From positions 62,001-126,000 of the forward strand of contig JBFWRV010000008.1 of the NCBI GenBank assembly GCA_050248715.1: DNA of 64,000 nt, written 5' to 3'. Position 1 is the stretch's first letter. Every line of letters begins with the position of its first letter. This document shows positions 1 to 9,161 of this stretch, in pieces. The translations under genes and the position numbers were made by a program. This DNA is from AWTP1-13 sp050248715. Its GTDB lineage: Bacteria > Pseudomonadota > Alphaproteobacteria > Rhizobiales > Hyphomicrobiaceae. The notes below the pieces were generated by a model, which was given only the letters and a program-made list of their open reading frames with translations, was not told where the DNA came from and made no database searches.

Positions 1-2
1 TC

Positions 3-824
3 GAAGCGCTCAACAGCAGCGCGCGGAAGGTGAGGACGCCCTGCGGGGACGGCTCCATGGTCTGGCGCGTTTGGGGAAAAGGCGAGCCGCTTGTGCTGTT
101 CCACGGAGGCTCGGGCTCCTGGACGCACTGGATCAAGACGATCCCGGAGCTCTCCAGGCACTACGAGCTGTGGGTTGCCGATATCCCCGGCCTCGGCGAC
201 TCGGCTATGCCGCCACAGCCTTGGGTGCCCGCAAGCATCGCCCAGGTCGTAGTCGCGGGACTGGACGAGCTATTCCCGAAAAGTGCCAAGCTGCGGCTCG
301 CCGGCTTCTCCTTCGGCGGCCAGATTGCCGGCCTCTCCTCGGCCATTCTCCGGGAGCGCGTGCGCGAGTTGGTGCTGATCGGGGTCGCAGCGCTCGGCCT
401 GCGCGCCGATCCACGCGAGCCCTTCAAGAAGCGGCGAACGGGCATGAGCGGGGAGGAGGTCGCCGCCGTCTACCGGCAGAACCTCGAGGTTCTGATGTTC
501 GCCGATCCCGCCAACATCGATGCGCTGGCCATCCACCTGCAGGGCGAAAACGTGAAGCGCGCCCGCTTCCGCAGCCGCCCGTTTGCAACCACCGACGCCC
601 TGGCCCGGGCGCTCGCGAACGTGACGGCGACGGTCAAGACCATCTGGGGCACCCGCGACATCACGGCGTTGTCCTCGCTCGATCAGCGGCTCGCAATCCT
701 GCGCCGCCATCACCCCGAACTCGATGTTCGCCTCATCGAGGGCGCCGGGCACTGGGTGATGTACGAGGCTGCCGATGAATTCAATGCCGCCTTCCTCGAC
801 CTGTTGCAGGGCAAGCCGCGGTAG
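3..824 (+). CDS. alpha/beta hydrolase, 5' end outside window
   Basis: An alpha/beta-hydrolase-fold enzyme; the substrate cannot be told. The nucleophile elbow reads GFSFGG (Ser about residue 94 counted from the GTG at 30). An oxyanion-type HGG follows the first strands (LVLFHGG). The acid (WGTRD) and the histidine (GAGHW) are both present near the C-terminus, so the triad looks complete. The frame is open to the left edge of the window, and the codons before the GTG at 30 look like part of the same protein, so the true start is probably upstream. It converges with the binding-protein-like gene at 849 with only 24 bp between stops. Confidence 0.85.
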   Translation, partial: EALNSSARKVRTPCGDGSMVWRVWGKGEPLVLFHGGSGSWTHWIKTIPELSRHYELWVADIPGLGDSAMPPQPWVPASIAQVVVAGLDELFPKSAKLRLAGFSFGGQIAGLSSAILRERVRELVLIGVAALGLRADPREPFKKRRTGMSGEEVAAVYRQNLEVLMFADPANIDALAIHLQGENVKRARFRSRPFATTDALARALANVTATVKTIWGTRDITALSSLDQRLAILRRHHPELDVRLIEGAGHWVMYEAADEFNAAFLDLLQGKPR

Positions 825-848
825 CGGCTCGATGCGGGTTACAGCTGC

Positions 849-1727
849 CTAGCGGGCTTCGAGCGTGAGGACCGCGTCCTCGTACTTGCCCGCGCCCATC
901 CCTCCAGCCTCGAACAGCTCGTGCTTGGCGATCCAGGCGAAGGACTGCTCGTAGACCTCCGTGGTATAGGGCTCGAAGACGATGCGCTCCCCCGGCCCCC
1001 ACGCACGCGTGTCCATGCGCATGTGGAACCGCTCAGGGAACTCGTTTCTATAGTAGTGCGTGTACAGCTCCGGCCGCAGGTCGATATCGCGCTGGGCATG
1101 CCGCAGGGCCCGGAAGAACTTGCGGATGTTCTCGGGCTCGGGATCGTCGTTGATCATGGCGGAGATCATGAAGGTATTGTCGATGATCTTGCGGAAGCCC
1201 AGTTGCTCGGCGAAGTAGTAGGGGCCGCTGAAGAGGGTGGCAGCTGGCGACTTGCCGTCGAGAAAGGCCTCCATCCGGTTGAACAGCATGCCCTCGTCGA
1301 ACGACAGCTTGATCTCGCTCACCGGCATGTATTGCTCGAGCGCCTGGATGGTGGCGTAGTGGCTCCCCGATTGGTAGCCGACAGAGATCGGCACGCCGGC
1401 GAGGTCTGCGGGCGAGCGCACGCTTGAATCCCAGGGCACGAAGACCGCCGACGGCGCGACGGAATAGGCGTCGGCATAAAGCTTCGTGTGGCCTCTGGAG
1501 GCAGCCACGTTCACGGTCCAGTGGCAGGCGCAGGTGACGTTGGAGGAGCGCCCCTTCTCGATCGACTGGAAGGCGCCTGACTTGCCCGTGGTCGCATGAT
1601 GCGCCCCGCCGGTGGTGCGGATGAGCTCCCGGAATTCGTAGTCCAGGCCCTCGGCGCGAAAGTAGCCTTTTTCCTCGGCGACCCATTCCTGCAGGCGGAA
1701 ATGCGGTTCGATGACGAACCTGGGCAT
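849..1727 (-). CDS. Binding-protein-like (NMT1/THI5-like) protein without signal peptide
   Basis: A 292-residue protein with the type-2 periplasmic-binding-protein fold as in NitT/TauT or NMT1/THI5-like proteins (YFRAEGLDYEF near the N-terminus, DLAGVPISVGYQSGSH in the middle). The ATG at 1727 has a good ribosome-binding site (GGGAGA) and gives an N-terminus that begins directly with the first beta strand. There is no signal peptide or lipobox, so the product should be cytoplasmic. It is the last gene of the ABC operon, 19 bp after the stop of the secreted binding protein. A Cys-Ala-Cys-His cluster lies near residue 64. It could be an enzyme built on the binding-protein fold (compare THI5 or dihydroxyphthalate decarboxylase) or a cytosolic binder; the sequence does not decide. 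Confidence 0.8.
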   Translation of the reverse strand: MPRFVIEPHFRLQEWVAEEKGYFRAEGLDYEFRELIRTTGGAHHATTGKSGAFQSIEKGRSSNVTCACHWTVNVAASRGHTKLYADAYSVAPSAVFVPWDSSVRSPADLAGVPISVGYQSGSHYATIQALEQYMPVSEIKLSFDEGMLFNRMEAFLDGKSPAATLFSGPYYFAEQLGFRKIIDNTFMISAMINDDPEPENIRKFFRALRHAQRDIDLRPELYTHYYRNEFPERFHMRMDTRAWGPGERIVFEPYTTEVYEQSFAWIAKHELFEAGGMGAGKYEDAVLTLEAR

Positions 1728-1746
1728 GGCCGTTTCTCCCGATACG

Positions 1747-2766
1747 CTATTTGATGGCTTGGGCCGCCTTGGCGACGAAGCGCCCGTCCCACGTCTTGGA
1801 GAGATCGATGGTGGCGGATGCGATCTCCTTGTCGAACTGCTTGAGGAAATCGAGCGAGCGCTTTTGGCTGTCGGCGCTGACGATGCCGTCACGCGAATAG
1901 ACCTGCTGATTGGCCTGCACTGCCGCGGTGTAGAGCGCCTTGTCGCCCAGCCAGTACTCCTGCGGAACGGCGTCGGTGATCTGCTCGGGCGTCGCCTTCT
2001 CCATCCACTTCAGCGTCTTGTAGAAGGCGTTCACGAGCGCCTGCACGGTATTGGGATTAGCGGTGGCGAAATCGCGCTTGAGGTAGAGCACAGCCGCCGA
2101 CATCGGGCCACCCAGCACCTTGGTCGTGCCCTCCGTCGTGCGCGTCTCCTCGAGTATGACGACGTCGCCGGTCGACTGCAGCTTGGCAATTACGGGATCG
2201 ATGTTGGAGATGGCGTCGATCTCGCCGCGCTGGATGGCTGCGATGGCCGAGCCCGTCGCGCCCACGCCCACGAACGACGCGTCATCCGGCTTGAGGCCGG
2301 CCTTGGCCATCAGATACCAGACGATCATGTTGGTCGACGATCCTGGCGCCGTGACGCCGATCTTGGCACCCTTGAGGTCGGCAACGGTCTTGATCTTGTC
2401 GGCGCGATCCTTTTTCACCGCCAGCGCGATACCGGGATAGCGGCCGAGTTCGATGACGGCCAGAATGTCCTGGCCCTTGGCCTGCATGCGCAGGGTGTGC
2501 TCGTAGGCGCCGGTCACGACATCCGCCGAGCCGCCCACCAGCGCGGTGAGTGATTGCGAGCCGCCCTTGAAATCGCTGATCTCGACGTTCAGCCCCTGCT
2601 CCTTGAAATGGCCGAGCCGGTCGGCAAGGGCTAGCGCGAGGTAGTAGAGAGCCGGAGCGCCACCCACGCCGAGCTTGACGTCCTTCTTCTCGGGCGCCTG
2701 CGCGCGGGCACCCGCTGCTGCCAGCAGCAGCGCCGCGGCGACAGCGATCGTTCTTGCGATTCTCAT
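1747..2766 (-). CDS. NitT/TauT-type ABC transporter substrate-binding protein
   Basis: A 339-residue periplasmic binding protein. A clear Sec signal peptide occupies about the first 22 residues (hydrophobic AVAAALLLAAAG, then ARA before the mature QAPEKKD). The mature part has the SsuA/NMT1-like pattern (LALADRLGHFKEQGLNVEI, GSADVVTGAYEH, DLKGAKIGVTAPGS). This family delivers small organic anions such as nitrate, taurine, alkanesulfonates or aromatic acids to the membrane permease. The actual ligand cannot be read from the sequence. It lies 43 bp downstream of the permease in the same operon. Confidence 0.9.
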   Translation of the reverse strand: MRIARTIAVAAALLLAAAGARAQAPEKKDVKLGVGGAPALYYLALALADRLGHFKEQGLNVEISDFKGGSQSLTALVGGSADVVTGAYEHTLRMQAKGQDILAVIELGRYPGIALAVKKDRADKIKTVADLKGAKIGVTAPGSSTNMIVWYLMAKAGLKPDDASFVGVGATGSAIAAIQRGEIDAISNIDPVIAKLQSTGDVVILEETRTTEGTTKVLGGPMSAAVLYLKRDFATANPNTVQALVNAFYKTLKWMEKATPEQITDAVPQEYWLGDKALYTAAVQANQQVYSRDGIVSADSQKRSLDFLKQFDKEIASATIDLSKTWDGRFVAKAAQAIK

Positions 2767-2809
2767 GAAAATTCCTCCGGCTCCGAACTCTCGAGCTCCA
2801 GCTTCATGC

Positions 2810-3682
2810 TCAGGCCTGGCTCGCGGCGGCCGGGGGCCGCCATACCAGCAGGCGGTTCTCGGCCAGAGTCACGAGCCAGTCGATGATGAGCACGAACACG
2901 GCCAAGATGACCATACCGGCAAACACCCCGGTCGTGTCCAATGTCCCCTCCGCTTGCTGGATCAGGTGACCGAGACCCGCTGCCGAGCCCAGATATTCGC
3001 CCACCACCGCGCCGATGATGGCAAAACCGACGGAGGTATGCAGGGAGGAGAACACCCAGGACAGGGCCGAGGGCCAGTAGACGTGCCTGAACAGCTGGCG
3101 CTCGCTCATGCCAAGCATGCGGGCGTTTGCCAGGATGGCCGGGCTGACCTCCTTCACGCCCTGGTAGACGTTGAAGAAAACGATGAAAAACACGAGCGTC
3201 ACGCCCAGCGCCACCTTGGACCACATGCCCAGCCCCAGCCACAGCATGAAGATCGGGGCCAGCACAACGCGGGGCAGCGCGTTGAGCATCTTGATGTAGG
3301 GATCGAAGATCGCGGACATCAGTGCGTTTCGCGCGAGCCAGAAGCCCGCGGCAATGCCCGTGGCGGCACCGATGACGAAGGCGAGCACGCCCTCGGTCAG
3401 AGTGATCAGCAGATGCTGCCAGACGGTCTTGCCGAAGCAGGGATCGGAGATGTTGAGGATTCGCGTGAAGTCGATGGGCTCGGGGCAGGTGACGATCTTG
3501 GCGGTGCCGTTCGCAAACAGCATCCAGATCCGCGAGGCCACGTCGAGGGGTGTCGAGAAGAAGAACTTCGGTAGCAGATAGCGGCCACCGATCGGCACCG
3601 TGGAGCCGATGTGCCAGGCGAGGAGAACCACCACGGCCACCAGAACCTGTAGGAGGAGCAGCTTTCCCCGGCCGACCCTCAT
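2810..3682 (-). CDS. NitT/TauT-type ABC transporter permease
   Basis: A 290-residue inner-membrane permease of the SsuC/TauC type with about six hydrophobic segments. The first is a long N-terminal helix (LLLLQVLVAVVVLLAW). The cytoplasmic EAA-like loop that contacts the ATPase is visible around 'ARMLGMSERQLFRHVYWPSAL'. Its ATG overlaps the stop of the ATPase gene (ATGA at 3679-3682), which indicates translational coupling. With the neighbouring ATPase and binding protein it forms a complete importer for an unknown small anion. Confidence 0.9.
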   Translation of the reverse strand: MRVGRGKLLLLQVLVAVVVLLAWHIGSTVPIGGRYLLPKFFFSTPLDVASRIWMLFANGTAKIVTCPEPIDFTRILNISDPCFGKTVWQHLLITLTEGVLAFVIGAATGIAAGFWLARNALMSAIFDPYIKMLNALPRVVLAPIFMLWLGLGMWSKVALGVTLVFFIVFFNVYQGVKEVSPAILANARMLGMSERQLFRHVYWPSALSWVFSSLHTSVGFAIIGAVVGEYLGSAAGLGHLIQQAEGTLDTTGVFAGMVILAVFVLIIDWLVTLAENRLLVWRPPAAASQA

Positions 3683-4485
3683 GCGCTGTCCCCGTAGGCC
3701 CTCAAGACCTCGTCACGGAGCTGATCCCAGATCAGCCTGTGCAACTCGTGGAAGCGGGGTAGCAGCCGAACCTCCGAGGCGTCGCGGGGCCGGGGCAGGT
3801 CGATGGCATGGTCGCCGATGATCCGCGCCGCAGGCCCTGCCGACATGATCACGACGCGATCTGCAAGCGCGATCGCCTCCTCCAGGTCGTGGGTAACGAA
3901 CAGGACGGCCTTGCGGTCGCCCGCCCACAGCCCGAGCAGCAGGTTGCCCATGATCTGGCGCGTCTGAGCGTCGAGCGGGCCGAAAGGTTCGTCCATCAGC
4001 AAGATCTTGGGATCGCGGATCAGAACCTGGGCGAGACCGACGCGCTTGCGCTGGCCGCCAGAGAGTTGGTGAGGGTAGCGGTCGCCGAAGGCGGCAAGGC
4101 CGACGCGCTTGAGCCAGCCTTGCGCTCGTTCGAGCGCTTCCGCGCGTGCAGTCCCGTTTACCTCGAGGCCGATGGCGACGTTGTCGCGCGCCGTCTTCCA
4201 CGGCATCACCGCATCCTGCTGGAACAGGTAGCCCGCCTCGCGGCTGAGGCCGGAAAGCCGCCTACCGAGCACATGGATCTCGCCGGCAGAGGGGGCGAGC
4301 AGGCCGGCGGCCGCGTTGAGCAGGGTCGACTTGCCGCAGCCGGTCGGGCCGACGATCGCCACGAACTCATGCGCGCCAACGCCGATATCGGTCGCAGCAA
4401 CGGCAGGATAGCGGCCGCCGTCGGCAAGGGGGAACTCGATGGTCACGCCGCGAAAGTGAATGGCCTCCGCCCCGACATGGCTCAC
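3679..4485 (-). CDS. NitT/TauT-type ABC transporter ATP-binding protein
   Basis: The ATPase subunit of the importer. Seen in order: Walker A GPTGCGKST, Q-loop region YLFQQDAVMPW, signature LSGGQRKRV, Walker B ILLMDEPFGPLD and the H-loop VTHDLEEA. I prefer the GTG at 4485 as start. It follows a strong GGAGGAGAG site, and the protein then begins just before the first strand (HFRGVTIEF). The frame stays open to an ATG at 4566, but that extension is poorly structured. First gene of the leftward operon ATPase-permease-binding protein-binding-protein-like protein. Confidence 0.9.
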   Translation of the reverse strand: MSHVGAEAIHFRGVTIEFPLADGGRYPAVAATDIGVGAHEFVAIVGPTGCGKSTLLNAAAGLLAPSAGEIHVLGRRLSGLSREAGYLFQQDAVMPWKTARDNVAIGLEVNGTARAEALERAQGWLKRVGLAAFGDRYPHQLSGGQRKRVGLAQVLIRDPKILLMDEPFGPLDAQTRQIMGNLLLGLWAGDRKAVLFVTHDLEEAIALADRVVIMSAGPAARIIGDHAIDLPRPRDASEVRLLPRFHELHRLIWDQLRDEVLRAYGDSA

Positions 4486-4685
4486 AGGCCCGCTCTCCTC
4501 CCGGCACCGGCATCGGCCACCATCGACCGCTTCATGTGGAGGCGCTCCCCCCATTGTCGAACGCACTCGGACAAGGGGTCCGAGGCCACAGATGTGGCCC
4601 TATCGCCACGTTCCGATGGGCAACAGTCGATTTGCTGCCGTCCCCGCAGGGCTGGGCACCAAATTTGCTTCTAAGGCCGACAAGC

Positions 4686-4946
4686 ATGAACTCTGCGCGC
4701 TTTGGAGACCAAATCGTGAGCGCTGTCTGGACGGTTCGAGACAGCAACGGCCAGCTTCTGCCCAATTTTGAGGCGCCCTCCCGCCTCGATGTTGGGCGAA
4801 AGATCGTCCCAACTCACTATGATAACTTCCGGCTTCGCGTTTCGCATTCCTACCGGGAGATGTTCGACCGCGCCGTGGCGCAAATCCTGGACCGCAAGGG
4901 CTGGAAAATCGTCCGCATGGACCCGGTCGACACCGCGGCCGGGTGA
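4686..4946 (+). CDS. Hypothetical protein, 86 residues
   Basis: A short reading frame whose product I do not recognise. The part from the ATG at 4686 has a protein-like composition (VSAVWTVRDSNGQLLPNF, later FRLRVSHSYREMFDRAVAQIL and KGWKIVRMDP), unlike the arginine/proline-rich shadow frames around it. The same frame is open further upstream to 4536, but that part looks non-coding. There is no signal peptide or membrane segment. It sits between the ABC operon, which points away, and the CoA-transferase gene, which converges on it. Confidence 0.45.
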   Translation: MNSARFGDQIVSAVWTVRDSNGQLLPNFEAPSRLDVGRKIVPTHYDNFRLRVSHSYREMFDRAVAQILDRKGWKIVRMDPVDTAAG

Positions 4947-5003
4947 GCCACGACAAGCCAGCCGCGCTTCGCTTGCTCGCGAAGGCAAATAGGCCCGCGA
5001 GGA

Positions 5004-6194
5004 TCATACCGCCTTTGTCTTGCGCAACCTTGCGATGTCCTCCTTGCTGTAGCCCAGCTCGGCCAGCACCTCGTCGGTGTGCGCGCCGAGCTCAGGGGTT
5101 GGACGGTCAAGCACGCAGGGCGTGCGCGACAGGCTGACGGCCTGGTTGACGATCGCCACCTGCCCCCTGGTCGGATGCTTCATCGGGACGGCCATGCCGA
5201 CATGCTCGACCTGCGGATCGGCGAACATCTGGTCGATCGAATAGATGGGTCCCGACGGGCAACCGGCCGCATTGAGCCTCTCCACCAGATCCTTGCTGGC
5301 ATAGCGCTTTGTGAACTCGGCCATCTCAGCGTTGAGGCGCTTGCGGTTCTTGGAGCGGCTCTCGCTGGTCTTGAAGTCGGGGTCCTCCAGCAGCTTCTCC
5401 GCGCCCACGCACTTGCAGAAGCGGGCGAAGATGTGCCCGCCCGACGCGGCAATATTGATGTGCCCGTCGCTGGTCGGGAACACGCCGGTCGGGATGGAAG
5501 TCGGGTGATCGTTGCCAGCCTGTCCCGGAACCTCGCGGGCAACAAGCCAGCGCGCCGCCTGGAAGTCGAGCATGGAAATCTGGGCTTGCAGGAGCGAGGT
5601 CTGCACCCACTGCCCCTCGCCCGATATGTCGCGCTCAAGAAGGGCGATCAGGGCGCCCATGGCGGCATAGTTGCCGCTGGACAGATCGGCGATGGGGATG
5701 CCGACGCGAACGGGGCCCTGGCCAGGGAGGCCCGTGATCGACATGAGGCCGCCCATGCCCTGCGCGATCTGATCGAAGCCCGGCCGATTGCCGTAAGGCC
5801 CGTCCTGGCCAAAGCCCGACAGGCTCACGTACACCAGACGCGGGTTGAGCTTGCGCAGCGTCTCGTAGTCGAAGCCCAGGCGTTTCTTCACGTCCGGCCG
5901 ATAGTTCTCGATCAGAACGTCGGCACCGGCGGCCAGCTTTTTCAAGACCGCGACACCCTCGGGCGCCTTGAGGTTGAGCGTAATGCTGCGCTTGTTGCGA
6001 TGCAGGTTGAAGAAGTCCGGACCGTGCCGCGCCCCGCCCATCACATCCTCGCCGGACGCGTCATGCGGAATTTCGACCTTGATCACGTCCGCGCCCCAAT
6101 CGGCGAAGTGGCGGGCCGCCGTCGGGCCCGCGCGCGCCCGCGTCAGATCGATCACCTTGAAGCGGGACAAGGGTCCCTGTCGCGTGCTGCTCAT
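5004..6194 (-). CDS. CaiB/BaiF-type CoA-transferase (class III)
   Basis: A 396-residue family III CoA-transferase, which moves CoA between carboxylic acids. It has the family N-terminus (RFKVIDLTRARAGPTAARHFADWGADVIKVE). The catalytic aspartate is expected in the IADLSSGNYAAMGAL segment (the usual D-x-x-(S/T/A)-G motif), and the RPGFDQIAQGMGG block typical of the family is present. The ATG at 6194 has a GGGAGAG ribosome-binding site. The wider open frame to 6635 is antisense noise over the next gene. It is 47 bp downstream of the quinone-reductase-type gene on the same strand, so the two probably form an operon for acid or acyl-CoA metabolism. Substrate unknown. Confidence 0.9.
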   Translation of the reverse strand: MSSTRQGPLSRFKVIDLTRARAGPTAARHFADWGADVIKVEIPHDASGEDVMGGARHGPDFFNLHRNKRSITLNLKAPEGVAVLKKLAAGADVLIENYRPDVKKRLGFDYETLRKLNPRLVYVSLSGFGQDGPYGNRPGFDQIAQGMGGLMSITGLPGQGPVRVGIPIADLSSGNYAAMGALIALLERDISGEGQWVQTSLLQAQISMLDFQAARWLVAREVPGQAGNDHPTSIPTGVFPTSDGHINIAASGGHIFARFCKCVGAEKLLEDPDFKTSESRSKNRKRLNAEMAEFTKRYASKDLVERLNAAGCPSGPIYSIDQMFADPQVEHVGMAVPMKHPTRGQVAIVNQAVSLSRTPCVLDRPTPELGAHTDEVLAELGYSKEDIARLRKTKAV

Positions 6195-6241
6195 GGCGCG
6201 TTCTCTCCCGTCGTAGTCAAGTGCATCATAGGCTGCAGCCC

Positions 6242-7213
6242 TCAAGCCGTCAGTACGATCTTGCCGAAGTGGGCGTTGGCACGCATGTGCGCGAGCGCTG
6301 CCGCGGCCTGCTCGAGGGGAAATACGCGGTCGATCGGAAGCCTGAGCCGGCCGGCCTCGATGTCGCCCCACAGATCGGCGCGGACGCGACGATTGATCTC
6401 GCGCACCTCCTCGACCGTGCGCGTGCGGAAGGTGACGCCGATGTAGTCGATGCGCTTCATGGCATGCAGGTCGAAATCGAACTCGCCCTTGAAGCCGCCG
6501 AGACGGCCGACGTTGACGATACGGCCGAGCACCGCAGCGGCCTTGAGGTTGCCGTTGGCGACGCTGGCGGAGACCTGATCGACGATGAGGTCGACACCCT
6601 TTCCGCTGGTCGCATCCACGACCTTCTGCGCCCAATCCGCTGCAGTCGTGTCGACGGCGAGGTCGGCACCATACTCACCCAGCCGCTCGCGGCGGCCCGG
6701 ATTGGTGGAGGTGCCGATTACGAGCCGGGCGCCCCTGAGCTTCGCGATCTGCAGGCCCATCAGCCCCACGCCGGAGCTGGCGCCTTGGATCATCACGCTC
6801 TCGCCGGCCTGTAATCGGCCCGCGGTGACGACAGCATTGTGCATGGTCTGCAATGCGACCGGGAGGGTCGCCGCCTGCTCGTAGCCCATGTTGTTGGCAG
6901 GAATCGGCGCCACACGGCCCCAGTCGGCGAGGGCATATTCCGCATAGCCACCATTGCCCGAGCACATGACGCGGTCGCCGGGCTTCACGTTCTTCACCTC
7001 GCTGCCGGCGGCCTCCACATCGCCGGCGAACTCGAGGCCCATCACGGTGCCCGGTCCGCCGACCGGCCCGTGCAAATGGCCCGACGCGATGATGAGATCA
7101 GCACGGTTGAGGCCGGCCGCCCTGACGCGAACCAGGACCTGGCTAGGGCCTGGCGTGGGCTTCTGGATATCACGGATCTGGATGCCGCCTTCGGCGAGCA
7201 CTGCTGCCTTCAT
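6242..7213 (-). CDS. Zinc-free MDR-family NADPH:quinone oxidoreductase
   Basis: A 323-residue medium-chain dehydrogenase/reductase of the quinone oxidoreductase (zeta-crystallin) branch. It opens with the usual MKAAVLAEGG and has the GroES-like N-terminal part (VRAAGLNRADL). The Rossmann motif SSGVGLMGLQIAKLRGARLV and the segment GKGVDLIVDQVSAS follow. No catalytic or structural zinc ligands are visible, as expected for this branch. It likely reduces quinones or enoyl-type substrates with NADPH in the cytoplasm. First gene of a probable two-gene operon with the CoA-transferase; divergent from the heme A synthase gene across 143 bp. Confidence 0.9.
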   Translation of the reverse strand: MKAAVLAEGGIQIRDIQKPTPGPSQVLVRVRAAGLNRADLIIASGHLHGPVGGPGTVMGLEFAGDVEAAGSEVKNVKPGDRVMCSGNGGYAEYALADWGRVAPIPANNMGYEQAATLPVALQTMHNAVVTAGRLQAGESVMIQGASSGVGLMGLQIAKLRGARLVIGTSTNPGRRERLGEYGADLAVDTTAADWAQKVVDATSGKGVDLIVDQVSASVANGNLKAAAVLGRIVNVGRLGGFKGEFDFDLHAMKRIDYIGVTFRTRTVEEVREINRRVRADLWGDIEAGRLRLPIDRVFPLEQAAAALAHMRANAHFGKIVLTA

Positions 7214-7356
7214 CCTGAAGTCTCCTTCCGGGGAGCCACGCTGGCCGAGGATACATCGAGAAACCGGAGCGCCGAGAAGCCTCTAATGCACCGGAGGTAG
7301 CCGCGAATTGCAATTCGCAGCTCGCGGAACCTGGTTGCACCGCGCGCAAGAACCGC

Positions 7357-8475
7357 ATGCAAGAGCTGCCCGAAAGGCATATGAATGCCCTCATGGCACA
7401 CTCCAACACCATGGACGCCCCGCGGGTTGACGCCGCGCGCACAGTTGCCCGCGTGCGTGTGTGGCTGATCACTGTCGCCGCGTTGGTGTTCGTGATGGTG
7501 AGCATCGGTGGAGCAACCCGGCTCACGGGCTCTGGCCTCTCTATCACGGAATGGCAGCCGATCATGGGGACGATCCCGCCTCTGTCCCAGGCGGACTGGC
7601 TCGAGGCCTTTGCCAAGTACCGGCAGATTCCGCAGTACCACCACGTCAACCGCGGGATGAGTCTGGAAGCATTCAAGTTCATCTATTGGTGGGAGTGGAC
7701 CCATCGTTTCCTGGGTCGCCTGATCGGGCTCGCGGTCCTCCTGCCGTTCCTCGCCTTCCTTGCCGCCGGGCAACTGCCGCGGGGCCTGGCGCAAAAGCTG
7801 GCGGCTATCTTCGCGCTCGGGGCGCTTCAGGGCTTCGTGGGCTGGTACATGGTGCGCTCAGGCCTTGCCGATCGGCTCGACGTCAGCCAATACCGGCTCG
7901 CACTCCACCTGACGCTTGCCATCCTGATCTTCGGAGCCCTGATCTGGGTCATTCTGTCGCTGGGCGCGCCTGTCCAGTCCACCCGCGGCTTGGTTGCGCC
8001 TGGCACCGGGGCTGCCGTGGCAGTCGTGCTGATCCTGCTCGTGCAGATCGTGCTGGGCGCGCTTGTCGCCGGTCTGAAAGCCGGCGCGTCCTACAACACC
8101 TGGCCGCTGATGGACGGAAGCCTCGTGCCGGGCGGGCTTGGCGCGATGGAGCCGTGGTATCTCAACCTGTTCGAGAATGCACTGACCGTGCAGTTCAACC
8201 ACCGCCTCGCGGCCTACGTGCTTCTCGTTGCTGCCGTGTGGCACGCGTGGGTGGTGAGGAGGCGCGCGCTTGATGCGCGGGCGCATACATCGTCAACAGT
8301 GCTCGCCGCTGCAGTAATGGCCCAGGCAGCGCTCGGCATCTGGACCTTGCTCGCGCAAGTCCCGCTGGCGTTGGGGCTCGCACATCAAGCCGGCGCCGCG
8401 GCGCTGTTCGGGATCGCCGTCTGGAACCTTCACACATTGCGGCACGCCCCGCTGCCGACGAGTGTCGCGTCGTGA
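7357..8475 (+). CDS. ctaA: Heme A synthase (COX15/CtaA)
   Basis: An inner-membrane enzyme that oxidises the methyl group of heme O to give heme A for cytochrome c oxidase. It has about eight hydrophobic helices and the family's conserved segments: GGATRLTGSGLSITEW after helix 1, WWEWTHRFLGR, ALHLTLA, and FNHRLAAYV and LAHQAGAA for the C-terminal heme histidines. Alphaproteobacterial COX15 type, 372 residues from the ATG at 7357. Starts at 7381 or 7393 are also possible and no ribosome-binding site is decisive. Its stop overlaps the GTG of the next gene (GTGA). Confidence 0.93.
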   Translation: MQELPERHMNALMAHSNTMDAPRVDAARTVARVRVWLITVAALVFVMVSIGGATRLTGSGLSITEWQPIMGTIPPLSQADWLEAFAKYRQIPQYHHVNRGMSLEAFKFIYWWEWTHRFLGRLIGLAVLLPFLAFLAAGQLPRGLAQKLAAIFALGALQGFVGWYMVRSGLADRLDVSQYRLALHLTLAILIFGALIWVILSLGAPVQSTRGLVAPGTGAAVAVVLILLVQIVLGALVAGLKAGASYNTWPLMDGSLVPGGLGAMEPWYLNLFENALTVQFNHRLAAYVLLVAAVWHAWVVRRRALDARAHTSSTVLAAAVMAQAALGIWTLLAQVPLALGLAHQAGAAALFGIAVWNLHTLRHAPLPTSVAS

Positions 8476-9158
8476 GCAACCTCGTGCTGGTGTTCGACCT
8501 CGACGACACGCTCTATCCCGAGCGGCAATTCGCTTTGTCGGGCTTTGCAGCGGCGGGTCGCTGGGCCGAAGCCGAGCTCGGCGTGGCGGGGCTCGCCGCA
8601 AGCATGACGCACCTGCTCGATCAGGGCCACCTTGGCGGGCTGTTCCGCATCGCGCTGTCAGAGGGGTGCCCCAATCACACGCCCGAGCATCTTGCTGCCC
8701 TCGTGGAAGCCTATCGCAATCACGAGCCCGAGCTGACGCTGTTCGAGGATGCGGCGTGGGCCTTGGCGCATTTCGGCGGCAAGGGGAAGCTCGGCCTGAT
8801 TACCGACGGCACCCACAGCGTGCAGGCCAAAAAGGTGCGGGCGCTCGGCATCGCCCCGCACTTTGGCGAGATCGTCTACACGCACGCTCTGGGCGGCAAG
8901 GAATTCTCCAAGCCGCACCCCAGGAGCTATGAGATGGTCGAGCAAGCACTCGGAGGCGCTGGTACGCGCCTTGTCTACATCGGCGACAATCCGTCCAAGG
9001 ACTTCGTTGCGCCCAATGCACGCGGCTGGACCAGCGTCATGGTGAAGCGAACGGAGGCGAAGGGCATACACGAGCGCGCGGAAGTGGCCCCGGGAGGCGC
9101 GCCGCACCACACCATCGTCTCGCTGACCGAGTTGCCCCGGCTCCTGCTACAGGGGTGA
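8472..9158 (+). CDS. HAD-superfamily hydrolase
   Basis: A 228-residue haloacid-dehalogenase-type phosphatase. Motif I is FDLDDTLYPE near the N-terminus (both aspartates present), motif II is the LITDGT segment, the conserved lysine is in GKEFSKPHP, and motif IV is YIGDNPSKDF. A helical cap domain fits between motifs I and II. The substrate is unknown. It uses a GTG start overlapping the stop of the heme A synthase gene, so it is probably translationally coupled to it. Confidence 0.88.
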   Translation: MSNLVLVFDLDDTLYPERQFALSGFAAAGRWAEAELGVAGLAASMTHLLDQGHLGGLFRIALSEGCPNHTPEHLAALVEAYRNHEPELTLFEDAAWALAHFGGKGKLGLITDGTHSVQAKKVRALGIAPHFGEIVYTHALGGKEFSKPHPRSYEMVEQALGGAGTRLVYIGDNPSKDFVAPNARGWTSVMVKRTEAKGIHERAEVAPGGAPHHTIVSLTELPRLLLQG

Positions 9159-9161
9159 CCC

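Noticed and set aside
5079..6446. 455-residue plus-strand frame opposite the CoA-transferase gene
   Set aside because: Antisense shadow of a well-supported gene in GC-rich DNA; its product has no domain and an Arg/Ala/His-rich composition.
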